NCBI RefSeq assembly: GCF_025998535.1
Contig: NZ_AP024233.1
Location: 3,124,001 to 3,188,000 of the forward strand
Length of the DNA stretch: 64,000 bases
Direction of reading: 5' to 3'
Source: Desulfolithobacter dissulfuricans
GTDB lineage: Bacteria > Desulfobacterota > Desulfobulbia > Desulfobulbales > Desulfobulbaceae
The first letter of the stretch is position 1, and every line of letters begins with the position of its first letter. The notes beneath the pieces are model-generated. The model did no database searches, had not been told where the DNA came from, and saw nothing but the letters and a program-made list of their open reading frames with translations. Shown piece by piece: positions 47,132 to 55,203 of the stretch. The translations under genes and the position numbers were made by a program.

Positions 47132-48414
47132 TCTTCCGGACGGGACGTTTTTTTGAGGGAGATATTAAAAACTCTCAACTGCCTTTGGAAACAGAAGGAA
47201 AAACATCCTTTTTTCCCTTTGTTCACTCTCTGGTTCAACCGGGTTTTCTACGCAGCCTTTGCCAGGGGGCGAGATTGCGGTTTGTAAAAAGGGTCATATA
47301 TCTCACCGTGCTGCCAGAGGCGATGCATGAGTACCGCCAGTTTTCTGGCTACGGCAACCACGGCACGACGCTTTGCGTTTTTACCTCCCCTGGCTGCCAG
47401 GCGAAGACCAAATCTTCGTAAATTGCAATCCTCTCCAAAAGGTCCCAGGATGTACTGGGCCGAACCGACCAGTAACCTCCGCAGATAGGGGTTGCCCGCT
47501 TTGGTTATCCGAAGCTGCCTGTCGGTTTCTCCTGACTGGTCGCGGCGGGGAGTCAGGCCAAGAAAACATCCAACCTGTCTACTTTTGCCAAATCGTGCCG
47601 GGTCTTCCACGATTAATAGAAAGGCCAGGGCCGTCAGAGGACCAACTCCTTTTATGGCCCGCAATAATTCGGTCTCCGGGTATCGCTCCGCACTGATACG
47701 CTCTATTTCCCTGTCAAATTCTTTGATCTGGGACGTAATCTGGCCGATAATTGTCAATACAGGCTCCAGAGCGCCACGTAAGTCTTCAGGAAGATGTTCA
47801 TCTGCCTGCCGGTGAAAACTGTCTGCGCTGCATCCCGGCAGGCGATATCCCAGCGCCTTGACACTGCCACGAACATGGTTGATCAGGCTGGAGCGGTTCC
47901 TCACCAGGACATCCCTGGCCTGCAATATCTCCAGATCAATCTGGGCCTGTTCGCCCCTGTGGTTGACCGGATAGAGCAGATCAGGATCCATCCGGGCTAT
48001 GCGGGCCAGCATTTCAGCGTCTCTGGTATCTGATTTATCGTTGCTGTCCCAGATGGCGCGTAATTTACGAGGGTTGCCAACCAAAACATGGCAGCCCAGC
48101 CTGGATAACAGCCTGCTGATCCAGGCCGAATGGGTACCGGCTTCAAGGGCAACAGTTGCCCCTTTATGGGGTGAGAAAAACTCACTCAACGCCTCTCTGG
48201 TATTAGTAACCGTATCTCGACGCACGATTCGGCCTGCATGATCAACAATACAGATAACATGATTTTTATCGCCAAGGTCCATTCCGATTGTTACATTGTG
48301 CATGGCTGGTTCTCCCAGGTTGTGCAGCATTCGACTGCGGTTATTCTTGAGCGTGTTTATAACACAGCTCGCGGGGAATCAGCCTTCTCATTTTACCTCC
48401 GCGGTGTCACGCAG
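47118..48414 (-). mobile_element. IS110-family insertion sequence
   Basis: The transposase gene is bounded by a 14-bp direct repeat GCGGTGTCACGCAG at 47118-47131 and 48401-48414, giving an element of about 1.28 kb, typical for IS110. There are no long terminal inverted repeats, also typical. IS110 elements encode a bridge RNA in a non-coding end; the region upstream of the transposase (48304 to about 48414 or beyond) is the candidate. Confidence 0.7.
47248..48303 (-). CDS. IS110-family transposase (DEDD recombinase)
   Basis: A 351-residue RNA-guided-type recombinase. The N-terminal RuvC-like domain has the acidic residues in IGMDLGDKNH, ALEAGTHS and DKSDTRDAEMLA. The C-terminal transposase_20 domain has AIKGVGPLTALAFL, FLGLTPRRDQSG and RITKAGNPYLRRLL. 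It appears complete. I start at the ATG at 48303 (MHNVTIGMDL) with GGAG nine bases upstream. Confidence 0.93.
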   Translation of the reverse strand: MHNVTIGMDLGDKNHVICIVDHAGRIVRRDTVTNTREALSEFFSPHKGATVALEAGTHSAWISRLLSRLGCHVLVGNPRKLRAIWDSNDKSDTRDAEMLARIARMDPDLLYPVNHRGEQAQIDLEILQARDVLVRNRSSLINHVRGSVKALGYRLPGCSADSFHRQADEHLPEDLRGALEPVLTIIGQITSQIKEFDREIERISAERYPETELLRAIKGVGPLTALAFLLIVEDPARFGKSRQVGCFLGLTPRRDQSGETDRQLRITKAGNPYLRRLLVGSAQYILGPFGEDCNLRRFGLRLAARGGKNAKRRAVVAVARKLAVLMHRLWQHGEIYDPFYKPQSRPLAKAA

Positions 48415-48554
48415 GTGACCGGGTAGCCGACGAAGTGGCGGCAGGCCATGCCCCGCTCTGCGGGGTAATGCCGGAAACAGGTGCCGGAGCAACTGGTCTC
48501 TGCGATGGTTGTCTGCGGGCCTTGCGAACCATGGGCCATCCCTGCCAGGTACAT
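48401..48554 (-). pseudogene. 5' fragment of a frame interrupted by the IS110 element
   Basis: From an ATG at 48554 47 codons run in phase to the 14-bp repeat at the IS boundary and would continue in the fragment at 46897-47131. Contains Cys-rich MACRHFVGYPVTC. No recognised family or ribosome site. Confidence 0.3.
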
Positions 48555-48740
48555 CAGGGTACCGCGGGAGCGGTACCTGGGGTGATGGAACGTTCACCGC
48601 AGGAGCGGAGGAACGAGAAGTCCGGGCGGTTTTTGTTGCTGCCCGGCTCCGTGGCTCGCAGGCGATGGTATCTCTTCTTCAAGCTGAGGTTCGGTGGTAA
48701 TCACAAAAAAATAAGATTTTCTGGTGTCTGCATCATCATC

Positions 48741-49439
48741 TCAAAGAAACATCCTGCCGGCCTGGATCAGGAAATACTCAGCCAGGCCGATCATGAAAAA
48801 GCCCATCACCTTCTTGATCATCACCATCCAGGTCCCGGAACGGGGAATACTGGCCAGCACTCCGGAGAAGGTTCCCACCACCAGCAAAATGGCGCCCATT
48901 CCAAAGGAGAAGATAAAGAGCAGCGAGGCGCCGAGAATCAGGTTGCCGGTGGTGGCCACGTAGGCCAGCAGGGCCCCGAGCACCGGCGCGGTGCAGGGCC
49001 CGGCGATCAGGCCCGAAGCCATGCCGACAGCGAACACCCCTGGAACACCGTTGATCTTCGTGGTTATCCTTGGCGCAAAGGTCGGCAGCTGAAAGACATC
49101 GAGCATACCAAGGCCCAGAAGCAGAATAATGTTGCCGACCAGGAAAAAGGTCCAGGGACTGGTATTGATGGTGCCAAAGAACCTGCCGGTGGCAGCGGCA
49201 AAGAGCCCGAGAGCGGCATAGGTGCAGGCCATGCCCACCACATAGGCCATGGAAAGCAGGAACCCGCGCCCCCTGGAGCCACCCACATTGGCATTACCGA
49301 TCACCCCGGCGGTGATGGGAATCATCGGGTAGACACAGGGGGTCAGGCTGGCCAGCAGGCCACCGACATAGGCCGCCACAAAGGCCAGCAGCATGGAACC
49401 CTGCAGGTAGCTGTCTATCTGGTTAAGAAACTGTTCCAT
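48741..49439 (-). CDS. ccdA: CcdA/DsbD-type thiol-disulfide membrane transporter
   Basis: A 232-residue membrane protein with six helices that moves reducing equivalents across the membrane for cytochrome c maturation. The redox Cys pair lies in helix 1 (LASLTPCVYPMIP) and helix 4 (IAGPCTAPVLGA). Length is that of short CcdA rather than DsbD. It is the natural partner of the TlpA-like protein downstream, from which a transposable element now separates it. The organism needs such a system for its multiheme cytochromes. Confidence 0.92.
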   Translation of the reverse strand: MEQFLNQIDSYLQGSMLLAFVAAYVGGLLASLTPCVYPMIPITAGVIGNANVGGSRGRGFLLSMAYVVGMACTYAALGLFAAATGRFFGTINTSPWTFFLVGNIILLLGLGMLDVFQLPTFAPRITTKINGVPGVFAVGMASGLIAGPCTAPVLGALLAYVATTGNLILGASLLFIFSFGMGAILLVVGTFSGVLASIPRSGTWMVMIKKVMGFFMIGLAEYFLIQAGRMFL

Positions 49440-49853
49440 AAAAGCCTGTATCGCAAACTCCAGGTTGTATGAAGAATTATCTGGTGCATCCTGTCCACAG
49501 GCCCTGGAATCGGCCCGCCTTTCGGCTTGACGGCCGGCCCGCCAAACATATGATCAGGTGTTCATACGCTAATACCATCAGCAGAAATTGCAACGTCCTT
49601 TTACCACTCCATGGTATCAGCTACCGGGCAAAAAGCCCTGCCAACCCATGGCAACGCCTCATTTTTTCGTAATTTTCCCGGCCAGGCACACAGCCTACAC
49701 CTGCCCGGCCCTCTCCTCAGCCATTCCGCACCCGGCCTGGCCGCATTCTTTTTTCTGTTTGCCCGGTACGGTCCGGGAACGCAATAAAGGTCTGCGCAAA
49801 ATATTGACAACAATGGCCCTGGTGTCAATTGTCTTCACTAAGAGCTACTACTC
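49440..49853. other. Intergenic region upstream of ccdA
   Basis: About 410 bases without a credible gene. The one thing noted is an inverted repeat ATTGACA (49803-49809) and TGTCAAT (49823-49829), 13-base spacing, near the right end; the left arm contains a good -35 box (TTGACA) directed to the uspA side. It could be an operator or promoter for uspA. Confidence 0.35.
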
Positions 49854-50012
49854 CCTGAATCCGTGAAGCTGGAGTTTCGTCTGTCTTCGGCACACTGCCG
49901 CATACGCAGGTAAGCGGAGACTCCGGGGAAGAGGCCCATTGACTGGAGTGACGCTCTGACAATCGTTGATGACGCAGCGGATGCGGTGAAAGTACAGCTT
50001 CACGGATTCAGG
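49854..50012. mobile_element. Short inverted-repeat element, copy 2 (perfect 18-bp ends)
   Basis: The ends CCTGAATCCGTGAAGCTG (49854-49871) and its perfect complement (49995-50012) bound a 159-bp element. It is a paralogue of the element at 2249-2432. It carries one 18-bp repeat unit that copy 1 lacks. No reading frame. It lies in the leader of uspA, 63 bases before its start, and would be part of any transcript made from upstream. Confidence 0.8.
49878..49895. repeat. 18-bp dispersed repeat, site 11 (single unit inside an element)
   Basis: CGTCTGTCTTCGGCACAC, one base from the usual TTCGACACAC. The aligned position in the paralogous element at 2249-2432 lacks 18 bases here, so the unit was gained in this copy or lost in the other. 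Confidence 0.85.
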
Positions 50013-50075
50013 TACTCGCGAGACGGGCAGCTCAGGAACGACTTCTTTTACTACCAGGAACAGGAGGTACTGAAA

Positions 50076-50525
50076 ATGGCAGAAGTTGAGATCAACAAAG
50101 TGATCATCCCGGTCGACTTTTCAAGCGTTACCAACAAGGTGGTCGACTATGCCACCGGTGTGGCGGAAAAGCTGGGCGCCCATGTTATCTTTTTCCATGT
50201 GGTCAGTGACTTCAAGGGATATGAGATGATGCTGGTCCACCCCTCTTTCAACCAGATGATCGAGGATCTGAAGAAGGCGAGCAAGGCAAAGATTGAGGCC
50301 CTGGTGGAAGATCACAAGGACCTCAAAAAAGGAGCGGAAGGCAGGGTCGCGGTCGGTGATGCGGTGGAGGAGATCATCGCCCTGGCCGAAGCGGAAAAGG
50401 CCGACATGATCATCATCGGCACCCATGGCACCAGGGGACTGGAGAAAATCCTCATGGGCAGCACCGCGGAAAAAGTGGTGAAGAAGGCACCGTGTCCGGT
50501 TCTCACCTTCAACCCGTTTAAATAA
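50076..50525 (+). CDS. Universal stress protein, UspA family
   Basis: A 149-residue UspA-fold protein. The first strand is KVIIPVDFSS and the ATP-binding signature is GTHGTRGLEKILMGSTAEKVV, the ATP-binding subclass. AGGAGG lies eight bases before the ATG at 50076; an in-frame ATG at 49986 starts inside the mobile element and is unlikely. Single gene. Confidence 0.93.
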   Translation: MAEVEINKVIIPVDFSSVTNKVVDYATGVAEKLGAHVIFFHVVSDFKGYEMMLVHPSFNQMIEDLKKASKAKIEALVEDHKDLKKGAEGRVAVGDAVEEIIALAEAEKADMIIIGTHGTRGLEKILMGSTAEKVVKKAPCPVLTFNPFK

Positions 50526-50671
50526 CCCCGATATAACCCCGCCACCCAGCCCGTGGTTCACCATGAAAATCACCGCATCCGGTCGTCAGGGACGGATCGC
50601 AGCCGGGGGTTTTCATGATGAACCCTCCGGGTCTGATTGTTTTCCCCTTTGCCCCCTTTATTTCCGACTTC

Positions 50672-51202
50672 CTATTTTGGCGCATACTTGTAGAGCTTTC
50701 TCTGCAGGGTCCGGCGATGAATGCCGAGCTTCTTGGCCGCACAGCTGATATTGCCGTTGCAGTCCGCCAGGACCCGCTGGATGTGCTCCCACTCCACCCG
50801 GGCCAGGGACGGGGGCAGGATATCTTCCGGCGGCGTCTCCAGCTCCACCCCGCTGTCTCCGGAAAAAGCTTTCAGTATTTCATCGATATCAGCCGGTTTT
50901 GCCAGATAGGACACCGCACCGAGCCGGATGGCCTCGGTGGCCGTGGCAATGGAACCGTAGCCGGTAAGGACGACGATTTTCAGCTCGGGAAGCCGGGCCA
51001 GGGCATCCCGGACCAGCAGCAGACCGTTCTTTCCCGGCATCTTCAGGTCGATCACGGCCATGGTCGGTTCCTCCCGGCCGATGAGTTCCATGGCCTCGTC
51101 GTAACAGGAGGCCGTACAGGTGGCATACCCCCGCCGGACAAAGGCCCGGTTTAACCGGTCCCGGAAAAAATCCTCGTCATCAACCAGTAAAACTTTTTCC
51201 AT
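50672..51202 (-). CDS. regA: RegA/PrrA-family response regulator
   Basis: A 176-residue regulator with receiver (VLLVDDEDF, phospho-acceptor Asp52 in VIDLKMPGKNG, LTGYGS, Lys in YLAKPAD) and a short Fis-type helix-turn-helix (NISCAAKKLGIHRRTLQRKL). This two-domain form without an AAA+ module is the RegA/ActR/PrrA group, which controls redox and anaerobic genes. Its sensor lies 113 bases upstream in the same direction. Confidence 0.92.
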   Translation of the reverse strand: MEKVLLVDDEDFFRDRLNRAFVRRGYATCTASCYDEAMELIGREEPTMAVIDLKMPGKNGLLLVRDALARLPELKIVVLTGYGSIATATEAIRLGAVSYLAKPADIDEILKAFSGDSGVELETPPEDILPPSLARVEWEHIQRVLADCNGNISCAAKKLGIHRRTLQRKLYKYAPK

Positions 51203-51315
51203 CAGTCCTGCTCCGATCTATAAAAATACTTTTTTTGGTGTCGATTCAGGGCGCTGTCCCGCAGACAGGCCTGGTCCGGACTGGCCGCCCTGAAGAGGGC
51301 GAATAAAGGGATCCG

Positions 51316-52659
51316 TCAATTCTTCCGGATCTTTTCCAGGGCCAGGGTCAGCACCACCCGCGTTCCCTGCCCCTCAAGCGGCTCGATGGTCAGCCCGCCG
51401 CCAAACTGCTCAGCCATACTCCTGGCGAGAAAGAGCCCGAGTCCCAGGCCGGAGCCCTTGGTGGTAAAGAAAGGCTCGGTGACCAGGGAGGCCATCTGGC
51501 TGTCGATCCCGTCACCCTGGTCCCTGACCTCGACCCCGAGATGCCGGGTCGTGGTGAACCAGTACATGGTCACCGGCCGGGGGTACGGCGAGGCCTCGAG
51601 ACCATTTTTCACCAGCCCCTTCACGGTCCGGCACAGGGAACGGAAGGGCATGGTGATCTTCAGGTTGCCAGGTTCGATGGTCACCACCACCCGCTCCTGT
51701 TGTTCCGCTGTCAGTTCGGCAAGAATCTGCTGCACCGCCTGCTCGATGGTAAACTCCCGGATTTCCTCCCCCAGGTGCTCTCCAGCCCCGGCAGCCATCT
51801 GGTAGAGGATCTCCTTGCAGTCCGCCACCTGCTTTCTGATCAGCCGGGCATCCTCGAGCAGTTCGCCATCCTCTCCCTGTTCTTCCAGGGCGTGGATCAT
51901 CTCGCACGACACCACGGCCACCGTACTCAGCGGGGTGGAAAGCTCATGGGCCGCGCCGGCGGCAAAGGTGGCCAGCGAGGCCAGCCTTTCATTGCGTTCC
52001 CGCTCCTTTTCCAGGGCCTGGAGCTCGATCCGGTGCCGGGTGAGGGCCTTCTGGATCTTGCTGACAAAGAAGACGATAAACAGCGAGGTAACAATGAAGG
52101 CTCCACCCATCCCCTTGAGATGCAGCTGAAAGGAGCCGATCAGGCAGTCAATGCGCTGGATGTCCGCCGGATTGTCCATGTTGCGGGAAAGGGCCAGGGC
52201 GGTGATGAACGGGGAGGGAAAGTAGAACAGCAGGCTGTAGCAGAGCAGAGTGGTTGCGGTGATGAGCCAGGAACATCGCTCTCGGAGGATAATGGCCCCG
52301 GTGACGATATGAATCAGGTAGAGAAAAACAAAGGGATTGATGGCCCCGCCGGTGACATAGAGAAAACCGGTCAGAAGGAAGGTATCCAGCAGGAGAATGA
52401 CCAGAATCATCAGGTTGGACACCTGGAAATTATGGTGATGACGGTAATGGAGGTAGAGGTTGGAGATCACTTCAAAGAAAATTATGGCGGAAACCGGCAG
52501 GATGGGGACCGCAAGCCCCATCACCAGCCACACCGCAACGATCAGGACGATCTGACACAGGACCTCCCCCCAGCGCAGCATCAGGAGCCAGGGCAGGGCC
52601 ACATCCACCTGCTCTATGTGAACGTGACGAAACGGTGATCTGAGTCGGGAAAAAAACAT
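51316..52659 (-). CDS. regB: RegB/PrrB-family redox sensor histidine kinase
   Basis: A 447-residue membrane kinase with six helices in the first 220 residues. The quinone-binding motif of RegB, GGxxNPF, is present as GGAINPF. The H-box is AAGAAHELSTPLST, and a Cys in QVADCKEIL sits where RegB carries its redox-active Cys. ATPase motifs DQGDGI and GSGLGLGLFLA follow. It should respond to the quinone pool and oxygen and phosphorylate RegA. The start is uncertain: ATG at 52659 or an in-frame TTG at 52680; neither has a clear ribosome site. Confidence 0.92.
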   Translation of the reverse strand: MFFSRLRSPFRHVHIEQVDVALPWLLMLRWGEVLCQIVLIVAVWLVMGLAVPILPVSAIIFFEVISNLYLHYRHHHNFQVSNLMILVILLLDTFLLTGFLYVTGGAINPFVFLYLIHIVTGAIILRERCSWLITATTLLCYSLLFYFPSPFITALALSRNMDNPADIQRIDCLIGSFQLHLKGMGGAFIVTSLFIVFFVSKIQKALTRHRIELQALEKERERNERLASLATFAAGAAHELSTPLSTVAVVSCEMIHALEEQGEDGELLEDARLIRKQVADCKEILYQMAAGAGEHLGEEIREFTIEQAVQQILAELTAEQQERVVVTIEPGNLKITMPFRSLCRTVKGLVKNGLEASPYPRPVTMYWFTTTRHLGVEVRDQGDGIDSQMASLVTEPFFTTKGSGLGLGLFLARSMAEQFGGGLTIEPLEGQGTRVVLTLALEKIRKN

Positions 52660-52856
52660 GGGGCGTCTACTTGCTGTCAAGGGCAGGTCACAGGCATATC
52701 GGTCCCACCAGGAGGGAGTCCGAAGTGCTCTTTATGTTGCATGGCAGCATGCTATGCTATTTTTTAAAAAAAGTAAAATAAAATCTTGTAGTTACCAGCA
52801 TACCCCTCCGTTCATCGGGAAAATTTTACCAACGTTTTTCACCAGATGCGACAATA

Positions 52857-52873
52857 TGCCACATTGTGTGGCA
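52857..52873. promoter_or_regulatory. Palindrome between regB and the split-Soret-like gene
   Basis: TGCCACATTGTGTGGCA is a perfect palindrome (7-bp arms, 3-bp centre). Just before it GCGACAATATGCCAC resembles the spaced GCG(A/G)C...G(T/C)CGC type of RegA site. It lies about 100 bases upstream of the cytochrome gene and 200 from regB, so it may control either. Confidence 0.45.
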
Positions 52874-52974
52874 ACAAACTTTACGATATGTTCATACCGT
52901 CAATGAAGGTACATGTGGGGATCTGCCCTGGGCGATTCCCCAAAAAACGCACCAGCATGTGGAGGAGGAATATT

Positions 52975-53766
52975 ATGGAAAGACCGGATAAAAACTGTCA
53001 GAGCCCTTCCCGTCGTCAGATGATGATCGGAACCGCCGGAGTCATTGCCGCAGGAACGGCCCTTACCCAACTCGAGGGACTGTTCAACTCGGCTCAGGCG
53101 AAAGGCGGACCCACTGAAAAGTGGCCGTGGCCCTATGAAAAGCTCGATCCGGCCAAAACCGCTGAAATCTGCTACAATGAATGGTACCGTGTTTTCTGCG
53201 GCTGCGCGGTGATCAACTCCATATTCAGCCAGCTCCGCGAAAAAATCGGCGAGCCTTATACCTCGTTCCCGGTTGACGCCTTTGTCTTCCTGGAAGGCGG
53301 TCAGGTAGGCTGGGGTACTATCTGTGGTTCTCCGGCCGGGGCCAATATCGTTGCCAACCTCATCATCGGTCCGCGGATCGCCGGTTCCCCCGTGGGTCAC
53401 CAGATCTCCGCCGATATCATGCAATGGTACTCCGAAGCCGACATGCCGGTGTTCACCCCGGCCAAACCGCGGCTCAAGAAGAAGCTGGTCAAGACCGTCA
53501 GCGACTCGCCGCTTTGCCATATCTCTGTTGGCAAATGGATGAAGGCCTCGGGATATCCGCTCAAGAGTGCTGAGAGGAAAGACCGCTGCGCCCGGGTTGC
53601 CGCCAGCACCGCCTACCGCCTGGTGGAACTGCTCAACGACTGGAAGGACGGCAAATATGAGGAAACCTCAGATTTCTCCGCTCCGTCCGAGTTCGGCATC
53701 ACCGGCCAGTACAACTGTGACGAGTGCCATACCGAAGTTCCAACTCCGCCCATGCCGAAAAGCTGA
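52975..53766 (+). CDS. Split-Soret cytochrome c-like protein (Tat-exported)
   Basis: A 263-residue protein with a twin-arginine signal (SRRQMMIGTAGVIAAG), a C-GCA motif block (CGCAVINSIF, the C_GCAxxG_C_C family) and one CxxCH (CDECH) near the C-terminus. This is the layout of split-Soret cytochrome c from Desulfovibrio, a redox protein of uncertain role. GGAGGAGG lies before the ATG at 52975. It is divergent from regBA, suggesting redox control by RegA. A terminator follows. Confidence 0.82.
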   Translation: MERPDKNCQSPSRRQMMIGTAGVIAAGTALTQLEGLFNSAQAKGGPTEKWPWPYEKLDPAKTAEICYNEWYRVFCGCAVINSIFSQLREKIGEPYTSFPVDAFVFLEGGQVGWGTICGSPAGANIVANLIIGPRIAGSPVGHQISADIMQWYSEADMPVFTPAKPRLKKKLVKTVSDSPLCHISVGKWMKASGYPLKSAERKDRCARVAASTAYRLVELLNDWKDGKYEETSDFSAPSEFGITGQYNCDECHTEVPTPPMPKS

Positions 53767-53885
53767 AAAGCCTCTCCATAACCGGGCTTTTTCAGGGATA
53801 TCCCATTCCGTTGCCGGGACCTGCCCGCTCTGGGTAACAGAGCCGGGCTGCCCGGCCTCCCGGAACACGCAAAAGCCTGCCCGCA

Positions 53886-53936
53886 AAGGGTTGTTCTCCT
53901 CCGACACGTCCGTGCCTGGGGAGCAACCCTTTTTTC
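53886..53936 (+). terminator. Rho-independent terminator after the split-Soret-like gene
   Basis: AAGGGTTG pairs with CAACCCTT across a longer stem with a TCTCC/GGGGA part, followed by TTTTTTC. About 120 bases after the stop codon. Confidence 0.7.
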
Positions 53937-54133
53937 ATGGCAGCCGGGAAGGAAACCTCATCCGCAGGCGGGATTCCCACAACGAGGTGTCTCGCCGTCG
54001 GCCAGGCTTTTACAAAAATGTCAAAAAGTCATTGACTTCCGACCCACACTCCGGTATTAGTTACCCTCATCTTACAAACCTATCCTTCCCATACAATTTC
54101 CATACAGTGATGCGCAAACATCCTGCAGACGTC

Positions 54134-54139
54134 TATAAT
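54134..54139 (+). promoter_or_regulatory. -10 element for the diguanylate cyclase gene
   Basis: A perfect TATAAT 26 bases before the translation start; the -35 region 17 bases upstream (TGCGCA) is poor. The rest of the gap 53767-54165 holds the terminator at 53886 and no gene. Confidence 0.45.
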
Positions 54140-54165
54140 AGTACCAGTTTTTCAGAGAGTTGCAC

Positions 54166-55032
54166 TTGGAATCATCCCTTTCACAGCTTATAAAGTTTTT
54201 TGTGGTCACCGGGATTTTCCTGCTCATCGCCGCCCTGTTTCCCATCCAGCGGTTGATCAGGCAGCTGCCGGAGGGGGCCAGCCTCAAGCCCAAGTGGCAG
54301 GTTCTGAACGGCCTGATCATCTTCTTCATAATCGGCTACGCCGCCTATACCATCGCAAACTGGCAAAAAGAGATAAGTTCGGCCGACCTGGTAGTCCCGG
54401 CACTCTTTTTCGGCGGGGCCGTGTTTGTCCTTCTTGTGGGCAGACTGGCCTATCAGACCGCCTCGGACATGAAGAAAATGGCCCTGCTGGAATGCGAAAA
54501 CATAACCGACCCGCTTATCGGCATCTATAATCGCCGCTACCTGGACCGGATCCTGGTCGAGGAGATCAAACGGGCCCACCGATACGGCTCCGACCTGTCG
54601 ATCCTGCTGCTGGATGTGGACTTTTTCAAAAAAATTAATGACACTTATGGGCACAGCACCGGAGATATCGTCCTCAAACAGCTGGGCCAGATCATCCTTG
54701 ATGAGGTGCGGGAAACAGATATGGTCGCCCGCTACGGCGGCGAGGAAATCGCCATCATTTTTCCCGAAACACCGGTGTCCAAAGCCCTGTCGCTGGCCGA
54801 AAGGCTCCGGCGCCAGGTTGCCAGAGCCGACTTTGTTCCACCCGACATCCACAGCGATCGCGAGATATCCCTGACCATCAGTATCGGGGTCGCCGGCCTG
54901 GACGACGAAACAACCAGTGCTTCGCTCCTCCTGGAAAAGGCCGACAAAGCCCTCTATGCCGCCAAGCAGGCCGGTCGCAACCGGGTGGTGGCCTGGCAGG
55001 AATTCATGGGACCTTCGTCACCGAATTCCTGA
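54166..55032 (+). CDS. Membrane diguanylate cyclase (GGDEF)
   Basis: A 288-residue protein making cyclic di-GMP. Three hydrophobic segments (about residues 8-25, 45-62 and 75-92) anchor it, then a GGDEF domain starts with DPLIGIYNRRYLDR. The active site is RYGGEEIAIIF (GGEEI), and RxxD (RETD) five residues upstream is an intact inhibitory site. The start is TTG at 54166, six bases after GAGAG; a TTG at 54160 is an alternative. Single gene. Confidence 0.92.
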   Translation: MESSLSQLIKFFVVTGIFLLIAALFPIQRLIRQLPEGASLKPKWQVLNGLIIFFIIGYAAYTIANWQKEISSADLVVPALFFGGAVFVLLVGRLAYQTASDMKKMALLECENITDPLIGIYNRRYLDRILVEEIKRAHRYGSDLSILLLDVDFFKKINDTYGHSTGDIVLKQLGQIILDEVRETDMVARYGGEEIAIIFPETPVSKALSLAERLRRQVARADFVPPDIHSDREISLTISIGVAGLDDETTSASLLLEKADKALYAAKQAGRNRVVAWQEFMGPSSPNS

Positions 55033-55175
55033 AACAGGCCAGCTCCCGTCCAGACATTTACGACTCTTTCTCCCTCTCCCTGCAGCAGGACTACGTTCCC
55101 TGATGGCAAAGAGAGTTCATCCCTGACGCTGCCCCGGCCTCGAAGAGAGAGCTTCCCGGGAAAAATATTGCAATG

Positions 55176-55199
55176 CGATATATTTGAAGATATATATCG
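55176..55199. promoter_or_regulatory. ModE-like box upstream of modE
   Basis: CGATATAT-N8-ATATATCG, perfect 8-bp arms, ends five bases before the modE ATG, so it would block its translation start region or promoter: autoregulation. Confidence 0.65.
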
Positions 55200-55203
55200 A
55201 AAC

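Larger units (their letters stand above)
46839..48704. mobile_element. Transposable element with GTGATTACCA ends, copy 2, carrying an IS110 element
   Basis: Inverted ends: GTGATTACCATCAAAGCTC on the left and, read inwards from the right, GTGATTACCACCGAACCTC. The flanks AAAAAAATAT (46829-46838) and AAAAAAATAA (48705-48714) match at nine of ten bases, a likely target duplication. Ends and A/T-rich target agree with the 172-bp element at 22189-22360. Without the IS110 insertion it would be about 580 bp and contain one broken 124-codon frame and several GC-rich hairpins (for example CCCCGC/GCGGGG near 48470 and GGTACCGC/GCGGTACC near 48565). It sits between ccdA and tlpA and probably has polar effects on tlpA. 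Confidence 0.65.

Noticed and set aside
47118-48414. Group II intron or retron in the structured region around the IS110
   Set aside because: No reverse transcriptase is present, the only protein is an IS110 transposase, and no domain V-like hairpin or intron boundary could be recognised.
49986-50075. N-terminal extension of the UspA protein from an ATG at 49986
   Set aside because: The extension lies partly in the mobile element and has no family match; the ATG at 50076 has a strong AGGAGG site.
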